Source of the DNA: Nymphalis io
Lineage: Eukaryota > Arthropoda > Insecta > Lepidoptera > Nymphalidae
DNA: 64,000 bases
Assembly (NCBI RefSeq): GCF_905147045.1
Contig: NC_065905.1
Location: 5,518,001-5,582,000, forward strand
Reading direction: 5' to 3'
Under the pieces are notes generated by a model, which saw only the letters and a list, made by a program, of their open reading frames with translations, ran no database searches and had not been told where the DNA came from. Of this stretch, positions 46,006-59,088 are shown one piece after another. The translations under genes and the position numbers were made by a program. Positions within the stretch are counted from its first letter, which is position 1; every line of letters begins with the position of its first letter.

Positions 46006-47076
46006 TCTATGCTATTCACTATGGATTCATCAAAACTTGTGTTTCAGAGCTTTGGAAGAAAAATTTGAGTGGATATAAGGAGGTATGTGGTATAGTGTTG
46101 TATGATTAATAAAGAAAAATGGATATGAGTCAAGAACTGTTTGTATTGCATAAATATGTAAATATAGGGTTAGTTTATCTCCATTTTTGCTAGTATTGTG
46201 TATCAAATATAGATATATATTATGACTTATAATATTATTTAAAATAATAAAATAATAATTATTTAAATGTATATTAGAAAGTTATGTTATAAAACAATAA
46301 CTTTTATATAATTCGCCCCTCAATGTAAGAACAGACCAGTAATGTGAAGAGAGAGATAGATTAATGGGTGAAATGCAGGTGTGAAGGAGACGGGACGGTC
46401 GCCTATTTCCTAGTTATACGGAAGATATGATCTAATTCTAGTCTCGTGAAAGTGATCTTGGAATATATATAATTACTAACAATCGTGTGCATTTTTGTTT
46501 CATTTTAAATATTTGATTCAATTCTGTTTTTCTTAACCACACATAATTTTAATCCACATTTTTGTCATAATGAATCAAATTTAGAACTGTAATGTTTTGT
46601 CAAAATTAATAGATTAGATGAACGAAAATAAACTAGTTGCGTCTGGGACCCAACTTTATATAAACATAGGGTTAATAATTCCTGTGAGATAATGTCTTAC
46701 AACAAGATACCAGAAAACATTTAGATTTAATTGTAATATTTTATATATTCAATTGCTAAATTGAAAAGAAATGCCAAGCAAATTTTTGTGTAGATAATAA
46801 AACACCATGGAAGTAAATATAGACAGCAGACCGTTTCAAATAAAAACATATTAATGGTGAACAACCTGGGTTTTGGACGGTTTCTCCCGTTTGTGAGGTC
46901 TTTCCGAAATGGTGGAATATTAGGCTCACAATCAATTAGCAAGTGCTTAATGCTTTTTTATAATAATTTTTAATAAAATATATTAGAAGAAAATCTCAAA
47001 TTCAAAATTATGTAAATATGCTTCGAATTATATTAATTTGTTATCTATATCATATGATATTCCAAGAAAAATTAAC
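46006..47076. other. AT-rich spacer
   Basis: Nothing recognised. Confidence 0.45.
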
Positions 47077-47107
47077 GAACATACAATGCTACCCGCATTG
47101 TATGTTC
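47077..47107. repeat. Perfect 13-bp hairpin
   Basis: Arms 47077-47089 (GAACATACAATGC) and 47095-47107 are exact reverse complements around the loop TACCC. Confidence 0.88.
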
Positions 47108-47459
47108 TTTGGATACACTCCAAAATTGAAATATTAATTTTAAAATATAAATTCATAATAGGTGTGATCAATTTATTACTATAGAAAAAAAACATCCAAA
47201 AGTAGAAAGTTAGCAACTGTGGTAACAGTATCATATTTAAAAATGATATTAATGAGAGGAAAACTTTTGGTTTCATCATGTCTCGACGCAGGTCATCATG
47301 GCATAACGCGCGAGTTGTAAAAGTCAATTTCAATGCATTATATATGACCAATAACACTGTTGTATATTTGCTTATAATATTTTTTTTTATTTATGAACCC
47401 ATTTTGATAATTATTTTTGTGTTGGTTTCAGTATAGTTCCAAGGTCCATACCGATGTAT

Positions 47460-47745
47460 ATTTTTTTTCTTATAAATTGGTAAGTGGACCGACAAATGGG
47501 CCACCTGATGTTAAGTGGTCTCCGCCGCGCAAACACATTGGAGATGTAAGAAGTATTAATCATTCCACACATCGCCAATGTGCTACTAATCTCGGGAGCG
47601 AGATGTAATGTCCACTGGCTGACTTGTCAGTGACCCTTTAAACTGGAATACAACAATACTATACATTAAGTGTTGCTGTATGGTAGTAGAATATCTGATG
47701 ATTTGACCTTCCTAGACGGGTTAACACAAAGCCCTACCACCAAGT
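47460..47745 (-). repeat. Family A repeat, copy 11 (older)
   Basis: Poly(A) end at 47460. CCACCTGATGTTAAGTGG and CCCTACCACCAAGT mark the ends. Several internal deletions. Confidence 0.78.
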
Positions 47746-48420
47746 AAATAAATTGTTATTGGAAATTGTTAAGTTTTTATTTACAGTGTAACGGCAAATT
47801 GTTGAAGTCGGTCTCTTCATGTCTACGTATATTCGTTTGATAAAAGCGCACTTGACTCAGCAGCATTTGTTGTCTTACTGTCACGGACGTCATTACTAAC
47901 TATATATGCCAATTTATGACTTTATTCAGATTTTGGTTAAATTACAGATGAAATTATTCGTGGTAATTCGATTTTCACGCTTAAAGTCACGTAGTTAAAT
48001 ATCATAGGTTTGTAACCGCACAATGAATTACTAAAACCAGCGTCACGCTCTGATTAAGTCAACTACACACAATACGAATATTGTTCTTGTGTTTCGAATA
48101 ACTTATGTGTAACCTGCATTACCAGATGTAAAGTTCATTTTAAACATTTTTAAGATATTTCAAAACAACTTGAAGTAACATATACCTATCTACACTGATA
48201 AAATCTTGTTATGTTTGTTGATATCTATACTAACATATATACCTGGAAGGTTTTTTTTGTTTGTGTTTGAGTGTGTATTTGTTTGTACGTTTGGACGTGC
48301 TCCAAAAATGTACCAGAATGTTCCTTATCGATTTGAAGAAAAAATAGCACATAGATAGACCTTATTGAAATATTTTTTAGAATTCATTAAATTGCGTCGT
48401 AGACGGAGTAGTAACAATTA

Positions 48421-48673
48421 TAATAACAGCCTGTTAATGTCCCACTGCTGGGCTAAGGCCTCCTCTCCCTTTTGAGGAGAAGGTTTAGAGCTTATTCCAC
48501 CACGCTCATCTAATGCGAGTTGGCAGAATTTCAATGAAATTAGACACATGCAGGTTTCTTCACGATGTTTTCCTTTACCGTCAAGCTCGAGATGAATTAT
48601 AAACAGGGTTTGAACCCACGATCATCGGTTAAGATTCACGCGTTCTAACCAATAGGCCATCTCGGCTCTTTTT
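48421..48673 (-). repeat. SINE family B copy with target-site duplication
   Basis: Tail AACAGCCTGTTAATGTCCCA; the head near 48668 reads on the minus strand AGCCGAGATGGCCTATTGGT, with B box GGGTTCAAACCC. The 12-mer TAGTAACAATTA flanks it (48409-48420 and 48674-48685). Confidence 0.88.
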
Positions 48674-48685
48674 TAGTAACAATTA

Positions 48686-51059
48686 ACGTGTGTTAAATAT
48701 TTATAAATAAAATAAATAACGCAGAGATTGGACTTGCATGCCAGTTTTGTTTTGTAACCGTTACAAAAATATTAACCATTTGAAACATACAGATGTCATG
48801 GTTTAACAATAAGAAAAATATCTTCGAAAGTTCAATGAACTTATCCTATTGATTATTTTACTTAAAACGTTGTCTTATATAACCCTTGTTTACCTTCTTT
48901 GTATTAATATATTAATTTATTAAGAACCACTATGTAATATTTTTTTCTGTTATGTTTTTATTTGATGTGTTTTAGTTAATGTGACCTCCTATACTCGAAA
49001 TTTCATCAATCGGCACATTCATTTTAAAACATCATTGTACGATATAATGTTTGCTTACTAGTAAATATGTATGCTTTGTTGGAGATCATTAATAAATAAA
49101 TAAAGAAATATATAGCATAAAATATATGTATATAATTTATTATTCGTTTTTCGTGTCAATAAAATTAATTGTAAACTCTATTTAAATAAATAAAAAAGTA
49201 GAATATGTTACATAATATTTAAGTAATGTCTTTTCTATTTGCTCAAGCAGCGATTGTAACAAAATAAATGTTATTTTTTTCATATATGTCTCAAAACGTG
49301 CTCAACTGGTTAGCAAGTTGCAAATAAGTTGCACAGCGCCACCTAACTTATTGGTAAACAAACCTTATATAAGAGACGGTCCGAATTGATAAATCTGTGC
49401 CATTAGGTGAAGGTCGCTTCTCGAACTTTCGATTGCTTTACATACGTATGTAATGGGTTTCCTTCTTAATACATAAAATAAGATAATTGATTAATGGGTC
49501 GTGTTTTGTATGCTTTCTATTTTTTTTTATTTAGTGTATAGTAGGATTTTTGGGATCTTAATAGTTTATCTGTCACTCTTTTGGATTGTGTCTGAGATTG
49601 TGTAATTATCACGATGTAAATTATATTTTTAATTTTATTGATTAGGTATTTCACCGCAATTAAAACTTTTGCTCTTACTTAACATTTCAATTGAGTTACA
49701 ACTGCGATGTTCATTCTCAATTAGATGAGTTATGAATATCTAAATTATTATACATAAAAATACAGGAGTTAAGCTTTGCGTTATACACACATATATGTAG
49801 ATATTATGTATGTGTATCGTAACCCGAATTCTGTATATGTTTACTGTCGGGTGAAGGCCGCGACAGCCATTACTTTCACTCTTACGTAGTTGAACCGACT
49901 TCCCGGCTCGATGACGAGTGATGTCATCCGGCGACCTTCAGAGTTAGGTAATTTAAGGTAGGTCGAAATTAATTATTACTTTTTTACATTAATTAATAAT
50001 TCGTAAAATATATTCTGATTATTTCTTTGGATAATCCGATGGTGCAATTTTTTTTTTTTTTATAAATTAAAATTAAGGTAGCTAACTTGGATTGTACTAA
50101 GTTTAATGTAATCAAATGTTTTTTGATTTTGATAAATTTAAATAAAAATTAGCCTACTGACTCTTGACGGAAAAACTCCAGTAAGTGTCTTGCCCGAATC
50201 CCGGATTTGAACACATTATTACATACATACATCTTAGCCTTATAAGACAAACGAGGCGGTTATTTCTTTCTGAGATTATATAATACAGACAATATGTAAT
50301 TAGTGCGAAGGTGACAACAGACACAGTTAACGCGTTATTTAGGCATTCGCGAAATTCTAAAGAGGTCTGACACAGTTATCTATGCTTTGTTTTTATTCTC
50401 TCACTTAATTATGCTATTGTGTACAAGTCGATGTCGAATGCTTAACACATACAGCCTAGATATTATTCAAAATAGATGTTTTATATGTGGCGTATTTATT
50501 TACACCGTTTTTAAGTCTATACTAATAGTAGCTGTCCGTCTTGACTTCGTACGTGTAAAATAAGAATTTTTATTTATTTTTATAAAAAAAAGTCTTGTTC
50601 TCGATAGCAACGCCACCTGCCTATCCAATCTAAATCGTCCAGGTCCACTGAAACACACACAAAAAAATTCATCAAATTTGGTGAAGCCTTAGGTAAGTTT
50701 AGGAGTTCAATGACATACACGAACCAGGGTCAGTAGGAGCGTTAAACGCAAGTGAAACATTACAATTCTGAAGGACAAATGATCAAATTAAGAACAATGC
50801 ATCTAAATATTGAAAGTGAATTCGACCTTCTATTAAAAAGCTAAACGCTGGCACATCGCCTTTGTTTCGATACTGCACTTGTATTTTGCAAGTGGTTATA
50901 TAACTAATGGCCGAAGTTTTGTAACTAAAGGATTCGCGGTCGAGTCACGTTTTTTTTAAATTGCACTTTTATGGATCTACTAACTTAGTAATGAATATTT
51001 AGATGAGAGTTATGTGTGTAATGTGTGTAATGCTTAGTGTTTTATGACATTTTGGTAGC
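48686..51059. other. Spacer with one GC-rich island
   Basis: Mostly AT-rich. 49850-49945 is an isolated GC/CpG-richer island (see the next entry). 50150-50265 is a decayed SINE C head. 50515-50650 resembles the TGTCCGTCTTGACTTCG-type short repeat. No coding exon. Confidence 0.4.
49886..49950 (-). promoter_or_regulatory. Speculative non-coding first exon/promoter for gene B
   Basis: On the minus strand a GC-richer stretch ends in a good donor, AACTAC|GTAAGAG (exon end at 49886). It would splice to the acceptor at 44762 across 5.1 kb. Nothing else supports it. Confidence 0.2.
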
Positions 51060-51357
51060 TTTTTTTTTTTTTTATAGAATAGGAAGGCGGACGAGCATAT
51101 GGGCCACCTGATGGTAAGTGGTCACCAACGCTCTTAGACATTAGCATTGTAAGAAATGTCAACCATCGCTTACATATCCAATGCGCCACCAACCTTGGGA
51201 ACTAAGATTTTATGTCCCTTGTGCCTGTAATTACACTGGCTCACTCACCCTTCAAACCGGAACACAACAATATCAAGTATTGCTGTTTTGCGGTAGAATA
51301 TCTGATGAGTGGGTGGTACCTACCCAGACGAACTTGCACAAAGCCCTACCACCAGTA
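51060..51357 (-). repeat. Family A repeat, copy 12
   Basis: Full-length young copy, poly(A) end at 51060, subfamily marks CCAACGCTCTTA and CATATCCAATG. Confidence 0.9.
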
Positions 51358-52700
51358 GGGCTTAGACAATTCGTGGTTGTCGTAACAGCCGACTAATGGA
51401 AATAATTTGAAGTGCATATTTTTATGCGTTTTTCATTCTAATTGACAGAAATATATATTTTTTGTAAAATTTCCTGAATAAACCTTTTTTTATTCAATAG
51501 ACCACGTAAGCGCTTCAACTATACTGTACGCTTGCGGGAAACGAACATACACCTAAAGCATTTCCGAACACGAACCGTCGTCAACGTCAGCCTCACAGCG
51601 ACTGAAAAGGAATATTTTCCTAAAAATTCAATGTTTTATTAATAATTCACGTGTAACCGAGGTTACGGATTCATTACAACCTCGGCCACGGCATTGCGTT
51701 CAATCGACCGTCGTGCCACAGTCCTCCGAAAGAACCTTGATACTTCCTTACTTCATTCATGTATACCGATTGAAATTACATTTTAACTTAATTTTGTATA
51801 AATATATATTTATTTGTTTTTAATTATAAGAACTTAATAATTCACTTAAAATGAGATTAAAAATACATAAAAAATATTAAACAATTTAAAGTACTCGTAC
51901 GTAGGAAATTACGTTATTTAATTATTTTTTCTTTACATTCGTCTGAATTTTGTTTTTGCTATGTTATTCTGTAGTTGGTAAAAAATCAATTTTGTACTTA
52001 GTATAGAAAAGAGTGCTTAAAGAATTGCTATCCTAATAATTTCGTAATTTATACAATTTAACTCTTTTACTTTTATATAATTTCGTTTGTAAAAATAGCC
52101 ATTTATGTTGACGTTAAATTTCCGAGATATTAAGAGTTGTCTAAAATATTGTAAAATAAAAAGGTTCGGAGCTGCGCTGAGTATCAGCTTTAGGAAGACC
52201 AAGCTGGAGTGATCACTTGACCTTATTAGTTTATTTTATCTACAACGTAAAGCTACTAAATTGAAGAGCTCGAATTGGCACTATTACATAATATCAATTG
52301 GTTCCACTTTCCAGAAGGAGGATTATATTTGCATAACCAATCAAGCTTATAAACGATTTCATGCTAAGGGCACTAATTTGTACAATTCTTTGGAATGTAG
52401 TTCGCTAAGTAAATAACTCGCAATCAAATGTTATGTAAAAGTAACTTAATAATGTGACGGGTTATTTTCATGACGTAATAACACAGTGATTTATGATAAT
52501 CAATAATACAAAGAAATTACTGTGTTAATTTAGGCTAGGAGAAATAGAAAACTTAAGTAATTTAAGTTCTTGTAAACTAATGTATGTAATGTTTTTACTT
52601 TTTTTACCATGATTTTATTGCGTATATTTTTGGATTTTTTAAATATGTACTTTACATTTTAAAGAAAGACAGGCATAGAAATTTATTTAAAATAAAAACA
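51358..52700. other. AT-rich spacer
   Basis: 51490-51740 is moderately GC-rich with no recognised exon. The rest is featureless. Confidence 0.4.
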
Positions 52701-52862
52701 GCGACGAGCCGGTTGACGTGGTGGTGGTGAGTCTGTAATTATCTATATAAGTATGTATTTTCAAAAGAAAAATAGTATATGTATCAGTTGTCTGGTTTCC
52801 ATAGCACAAGCTCTGCTCAATTTGCGATCAGATGGCCGTGTGTGAATGATGTCCCAGGATAT
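52701..52862 (+). repeat. SINE family D, internally deleted copy
   Basis: Starts GCGACGAGCCGGTTGACGTG, then jumps past the B box to AATTATCTATATAAGTATG and ends GATGTCCCAGGAT. The deletion removes most of the tRNA-like region. Confidence 0.75.
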
Positions 52863-53040
52863 TATTATTATAAATAAAAAACAGATTTTATAATTATGCA
52901 TACAGTAAAATTTATAATTTACAATCTACTCTTATTGGTCAAATTTCAAAAAGGGTCAGTTAATCTTTTTATTTCGTGCAAAAAAGCTACATTGGTCAAC
53001 ATGTAAAAGTACTTATTTAGACTTAGATGTTTCAAATTAG

Positions 53041-53198
53041 TAATTACAGGCACAAGGGACTTAACATCTTAGTTGGTGGCGCATTGGTGATGTAAGCGAT
53101 GGTTACCACTTCTTACAATGCCAATGTCTATGTGCGTTGGTGACCACTTACCATCAGGTGGCCCATATGCTCGTCCGCCTTCCTATTATATAAAAAAG
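53041..53198 (+). repeat. Family A repeat, copy 13 (5'-truncated)
   Basis: Starts at TAATTACAGGCACAAGGGAC and ends with a short A-run after TCCTATTATATA. Confidence 0.85.
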
Positions 53199-54353
53199 AA
53201 CGCCGGAGAACAAAAAAACTTTTATTCGTTTATACATTTTTACATTGATTTTTATTAAGCATACACAATCAAGGGAATTAAAACATTATTTTGCTAAATA
53301 TATATACATTCAGATGGAAAATGTATTATAAATTCTTAAAAAGTGTTAACTTTTGCAACCGTTAAAGTAAAAATCAAATTATTTTTAATTGAACTCGTTA
53401 TTGGAAAAAGTGTCAGATAAATAAGGTGTCATCTTATTTATCAGAAAGTGATTAAATAACAGTTTTATTAGGATATTTACTTATCTAATATGGTTTTTAA
53501 TTTTAAAGCTGAATAAAGCCGGTTCTTATAATGACTTTCAGATTTTATTGTCAAAAAGCAATTCAAAGATTACAGAAATGCTTAAATAATTAAGTAATTT
53601 TAAATATGAGCTTCGTTTTCATACATAATTATCGCCATATATATAACTATACGCGAATGTGAATATTTCTACTCTTCTGCATTTGAAATTATTAACAATC
53701 AAATAATCAATTTATTTTCTATTCAATAAACACCAAATGACACAAGAAAAAATGAATATTCCGTCTAGAGACGTCATTTACCTTCTATTCAAATTAATTT
53801 CGTCATAGTTAAGTAATTTGAGAGTATTTGTCTAATCTCGTTGAGAATTTGCAGTCGACTTCCGTATGTTTGTATGTTTAACCGTTTGCGTAATATATGA
53901 CTAAATGTTTCAATACATCATGTTGTAGAATATGACCGACACACTAATTCATAAGGGTAATGTATTAATCAATAAACAGACAAAGACAAAACAGTCATTT
54001 CGTTTTTCTTTTCTATTTGTCTACCGTTGATTATTTTTTGATAGCTATAGACACGATAGAGTGAATAAAAAATAAACAAAATATAATTAGACATCTTTTT
54101 TATATATTTTTTTATCGTTTATTATTTAGAATATCCAGATTTAGTTAAATAATGTGTAAAATGTGGCTATGACAAGGACCTTGAAATAATCGAATCGAAT
54201 TTTAAGGATACAAATTATATCGGTTGCTATAAATTCTATCAGAGCAAGAGACTTTTTAATTCTAATCTATCAATCATAACTAATCAATATCACTTCGGCT
54301 GGTATATTATTTGAATACTAAATTAAACTTTAATAATAATAATAACATAAATC
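53199..54353. other. AT-rich spacer
   Basis: A segment near 53975-53997 (AGACAAAGACAAAACAG) resembles 24538-24560, hinting at a further unclassified repeat. Nothing else seen. Confidence 0.4.
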
Positions 54354-54424
54354 ATTGTGTCGCGGAACGTTGGAAAGGGTTTCTTGAAGCAAGTTTTCCG
54401 TGAGCCAAGGATTGAGTACCACTG
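54354..54424. mobile_element. hAT transposon terminal fragment
   Basis: The minus strand begins CAGTGGTACTCAATCCTTGG and continues CTCACGG, a close match in form to CAGTGGTTCTCAA-type hAT ends. The other terminus is not found. A 9-bp palindrome at 54434-54452 follows. Confidence 0.45.
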
Positions 54425-54589
54425 TCTTAGAGTAAGTACTCTGAGAGTACTTTCTTTCACTGGCAGGTACATTACGACTATCTAACATCGACTGGTAGAT
54501 TCGTTAAATTCAACTTTGATAACGATTAAAATTTCTAATCTGAACGTTAATTTACGAATACTACCTTCATCTTAATAATTATATTATTT

Positions 54590-54790
54590 ATACTTAATAG
54601 TATAAATGCGAAAGTAACTCTGTCTGTGTGTTACGCTTTCACGGCTAAATTGCTGAACCGATTTTGATAAAATTTGGTATGAAGCAAGCTTAAACCTTAA
54701 GGAAGGATATAGGCTAGGACATAGACTTTCTATACCAAAAATCTATTGATCCCCAGCAAGCGAACGAAGACGCGGCCGAAAACTAGTTAT
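54590..54790 (+). repeat. Interspersed repeat of the 'CTAGTT' class, long copy
   Basis: Contains AATGCGAAAGTAACTCTGTC, CTGAACCGATTTTGATAAAA and GACGCGGCCGAAAACTAG. This layout is common in arthropod genomes, and the terminal CTAG motif matches the 33955 copy in reverse. Non-coding. Confidence 0.6.
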
Positions 54791-56401
54791 TCATAAATAT
54801 TTAAGTACATATGAGTACGAGTATATCCTATTGTAAAAATGTCAAAAAGAAATCTTTTATTGTAAATAAAAATGTTCGTGTGTGAATTGTACACCAATTT
54901 TTTTTCAAGATTGTGTATCGTTTCTCATTATTGAATATTTAATTTTATTTTGTTTAATTGCACCATATTTTTATTATTATTATTTTCTAATCAATTAATA
55001 TTTAGTGAATAATTTGTGTAAATAATTAATTAAATTAATTTAATGTGTTTTAAATAAAATAATATAAGGTACAGTGATGCAAATCATAGACATGGAACTA
55101 AGTTTAAAAAAAACATTCCACGTTTGACGTATAACGTATCTGAACTGTGTAAAGGTTTATGTCACCGTGTTGCGTAAAGCATTACCTTACTTCCCCTATG
55201 ATCTTACGCAAGCAGTAGTGGGTTCTTTCTGGAAATTTGCGGCTGAAGAGAATCGACAATAGTTGAATGAAGAAATATTATTTCCTTCTTTTATTTCATT
55301 TCAATTATTTATCATAAATAATGTAATTAGTATATGTACTTTTTTGACACGAGACGTGTGATGTAATACTACGTGATGATGATAACGAGAATAAAAAATG
55401 AAAACGAATTCATACGAATCAACTATTTACACATTTATGCAAAATTAACATTGTGACGTCATTCTTTTATTTATATGAAACAAGGGTTTTGTTATATAGA
55501 AATAAATAAGAGCTTTTATTTTGCATATAAACAAGTATTGAAATGCTCAATAACTTATAAACGCTATAATTTTTAAAAGCTTTTATTTAACTTGAATTAT
55601 TTGCTGGTTTGTCTAGGTTAAATATTGTAAGCCGTATAAGAAACGCTTCAACTTATCCTACGGATCTGAACTGTTTTACTTTGATTTGAAATCAGAAATG
55701 CTGATTTTATACCCAGGATGTAGAGCCTTTTAAGTATATAAATAAAGCATTTTTAGTATATAAAACTTAATTTTTAAAAACGTTTTTCAGTATTATTTTA
55801 GTGAATATTTATAATTAAATTTAGAAAAAATACTTTAACCAGCTAGGGAACGATGAAATATTTAGAAAAAATCTCTTCGTTCTTTTTTACCCCTAACAAC
55901 ATATATGTATTAATTATATGATGATTGGTTGAGTAGTTAAGATGTCTAAGCGTAACAAACAACTCACTTTTGCGTTGATAATATATCAAGTTTTCACTCA
56001 CAAATATTTGGCAGTAAGCTCTAGTTACAAAAAGGTCATTTAACATTGTTAACAATTTAATTTTAAATATAAATTATTATTCCACAGCCTTTGTTTGTGT
56101 CTCTAGATGTTGATAAATAAGTAACCGATGTCAATACGTTATGTTGAAGTATTTTGTGCGAAGATTTGACCAGTTTAACAAGATTAAACAATACAATTCA
56201 TCATTTATTAGGAGAAATTGTAACAAAAACATAGATTATATTCATATGTTCATATACACAAACAACTCTTGAAATCTTTACAATGTTAAACGAAAACCTA
56301 CGTTACCTTCTTTTTGAGGAGATCGAGCCTGGAGATCAATACAAGTAATTATGAATTAACGTATTTAGACAGAGTCACGTGACATGTCACATCACGTCAG
56401 A
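54791..56401. other. AT-rich spacer
   Basis: No recognised feature apart from a perfect TGACGTCA at 55454-55461. Confidence 0.4.
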
Positions 56402-56563
56402 ACAGCCGTGATAGTTCATTGGCTAGAACACGAGAACCTTCACCGAGGTTTACGTTTATATATATTTACTATAGTTGGTATGTGCTTAATTTTTGCTTGA
56501 TAAGCTCCACTCTCTCCTCAAGAGGTAAGGCCTACGATCTGCAGTGGGACAATTAAAGATTGT
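56402..56563 (+). repeat. SINE family B, decayed
   Basis: CAGCCGTGATAGTTCATTGG at the head and GATAAGCTCCACTCTCTCC and CAGTGGGACA at the tail; the middle is deleted. Confidence 0.5.
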
Positions 56564-58856
56564 AACTTTTTTTATAGAACACACGAGTCTCATTATGTCT
56601 ATCGGCCGTTACGTAAATATTGTATTAAAGAGTGATTCACATATGAAACACAATGCACCGAATCAATCTCTTACATCGATAGACAGGTAAACACGTCTGA
56701 TGCAACTGTATCGAATCTAGTGGTTTGCGTAATATTAACCTGTCATAAATATTTTGGTTTTAATATTTAGTAATAATACTTCAATTTAAATGCTCCTTCG
56801 ATGAAACGCAATGCAATATTTCGACATTAAAAAACTATGCAAATGTATTTGTTACTAAATTTTTCTCTGTATATATGTTAATTATTACATAATATGATTT
56901 AAGTTATTTTTTATTGCAATACAAAATTTTAATAATTTTAGACCATTATCAGCAGGCATCACTGTCCTCAATGTTGTCAGAGCTTGACAGGTTAATTTCG
57001 TATTCGACGATGAAAAGTTTAAATTGTATGGACATAACGAATGACCTTGACACAACAGAAACGCAATCGCAATTATGATTAATTATTGCAATTATAAAAT
57101 TGAATAGGTCAATGATCGCTGTTAAATAATATTACAAACACAAAACTCTGGTTGCTAAAGATATAAGCAAAGAACATGTGGGCGAAGTTTCTCTGTTGTT
57201 GAATCGATGTCATATTGAATACTCTAAAGGATAATTGATGATTAATAAAATATTTTTTAGGGTTTTTCATATAAAATATATGTATGTAGGTATTTTATGA
57301 TTAATGGAAAACAGTAACCTACTGAGTTTCTTGTTGGTTATTTTGATAGACAATATATTCTGATCTACAATTCTGAGCCGGATCAGCTTTACATGAAAAC
57401 AAATCTTGTAAAATGACGATTCAAAAGGGCTTGTACTTCCATAAGGTTTACTTAGATTTGGATCCTTACGCGTCGCGTATTTAAATCGGGAATTACTAAA
57501 TTTTATGTGGTTCATTGATGTTTACTGTCCATCAAGAACTTGGAGGAAAACATCGTAAGGAAGCGGAGTTTTTGAGACGTTTATATGAGGAGTTAAGCAC
57601 CATAATGGTATTTTCTGCGTATCTAAAAAATGGCCTTCGTACAGTTTGATTTTTACGGGCTGTTTTTTACACTTTTATTTGAAGTGATTTCGAAAATATT
57701 TTATTATTCACTTCTTACAAATGTCGTTCAAGACATTTAACGATACTTACAATCATTGCTGATGATTCTTTCAACACAGCTTACACAATCACTTTCAGTA
57801 ACAATGTCTCGTCTTAATGTTTCTTAGGTTACTGTAGCACCAGGATCCTTTCTAATTAGAATTCCATCGTCTGGACTCACTAATGACAATGTCAATTATA
57901 ATTCACTGTTTACGTTCGACAGTTATTATTATTGTTCTCTCTCTCTTTCTATGTGTTATTGTTGCATTTTTTCACACGATTTTTCTTAATATGCCCGTTG
58001 GATCTGCGTCTGTTACATCAACCCAAGAAAAATTATATAGATCAAGTTTTATCGATAAAACTGTTATGTAAACCTTAAAATATAAAAGGGACTTATTTAA
58101 TGATTTAATCAATGTTTTTATAAGTTAACTAATCGCATAAAATTCTTACAAATATAAGCAAATAAAGTTATACAACACTTAAAAGCCGATTATAAATAAT
58201 GATTGGCCTTTTGATTAAATTGTCGGTTAGAAGGTAATAAAGTGAAGACGACTGTTCTTCTTTTCAATAGATATGGATTGTCATGTTATTTAACTAGTAA
58301 TTTTTTATTTAAGATCAATGAAATGCATTAAGAAATTGGTCACTAATCGACGCTATTAATACTACAATTATTTTTTTCTTTGCTAAATATTTAATAAATG
58401 TCTGTGACCGTCTTGTATTAATTTTAATTAAAAAAAAACCCAATTTAAACAAGTTCGCATGCAGTATCCAGAATTTATATAATAGCTCGGCTAGTTAAAG
58501 TTACGTTAGATTAGGTAAGGTTATACGACTAAATCGAATTTATTACTAAACGGTTATAACAAATGTTTTTAATGTTCTCCTACATTTACAAAGATAACGA
58601 TTTTGCCAATAAATAAAGTAGGTATTGCTAAAATATTATTATAAAAAGATTTTTGAACAAGTTGCTTATAATCATTTTTATAATTCAAAAAACACTGTCA
58701 CTGGCAATCATAACGAATTTAAAAATAAACTTTATGAGGTTGTTATTATTAATATAAGAACAAATTCAAAAATACGTTTCATTATATAGAAATTAAATGA
58801 ATTCAATATAACTTTTCGATACTAACAATTGTTAAAAGTAACTTTTTGAATAAAGT
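56564..58856. other. AT-rich spacer
   Basis: 57520-57600 weakly resembles the GGAAAACATCGTGAGGAAAC block of SINE B. No exon recognised. Confidence 0.4.
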
Positions 58857-58944
58857 TGAGGTTCGCGGCAACTGCGCGACGCGACTCCGCGTGGTTGACT
58901 GGCGTTGCGCGCGCGCCGATGCTGTAATCGCCGTGGGGTTACAG
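58857..58944 (+). promoter_or_regulatory. CpG-rich island, candidate promoter and first exon
   Basis: About 16 CpG dinucleotides fall in roughly 80 bp, inside DNA that otherwise rarely has one. The island ends at TTACAG|GTAAAT, a good plus-strand donor at 58945. This fits a first exon, coding or untranslated, of a plus-strand gene whose later exons lie beyond 64 kb. A frame from 58846 to 59088 is open across the donor but lacks an ATG start, so I do not call it coding. The minus strand shows no comparable donor. Confidence 0.4.
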
Positions 58945-59088
58945 GTAAATCGTAATATGTGTTACGAGGTGCATTATGTCTATGTGGGTCGCCGTATTTG
59001 TAGGGTTGAACCTGACGTATGTCACGATTCGCGTGCGTTTTGCAATAGATTGATTAATTTTAACAACTGTGATAATGAAAGCGATTAG

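Noticed and set aside
51181..51396. Conserved ~60-codon ORF beginning MRHQPWELRFYVPC in several places (also 16827, 45883 on the minus strand, 63413)
   Set aside because: It is antisense to the poly(A)-tailed family A repeat, and the copies are similar only because the repeat is young. Older copies break the frame freely.
58846..59088. 80-codon frame across the CpG island as a coding gene
   Set aside because: No ATG start, and it runs through a good splice donor. Only the island and donor are kept as a candidate first exon.
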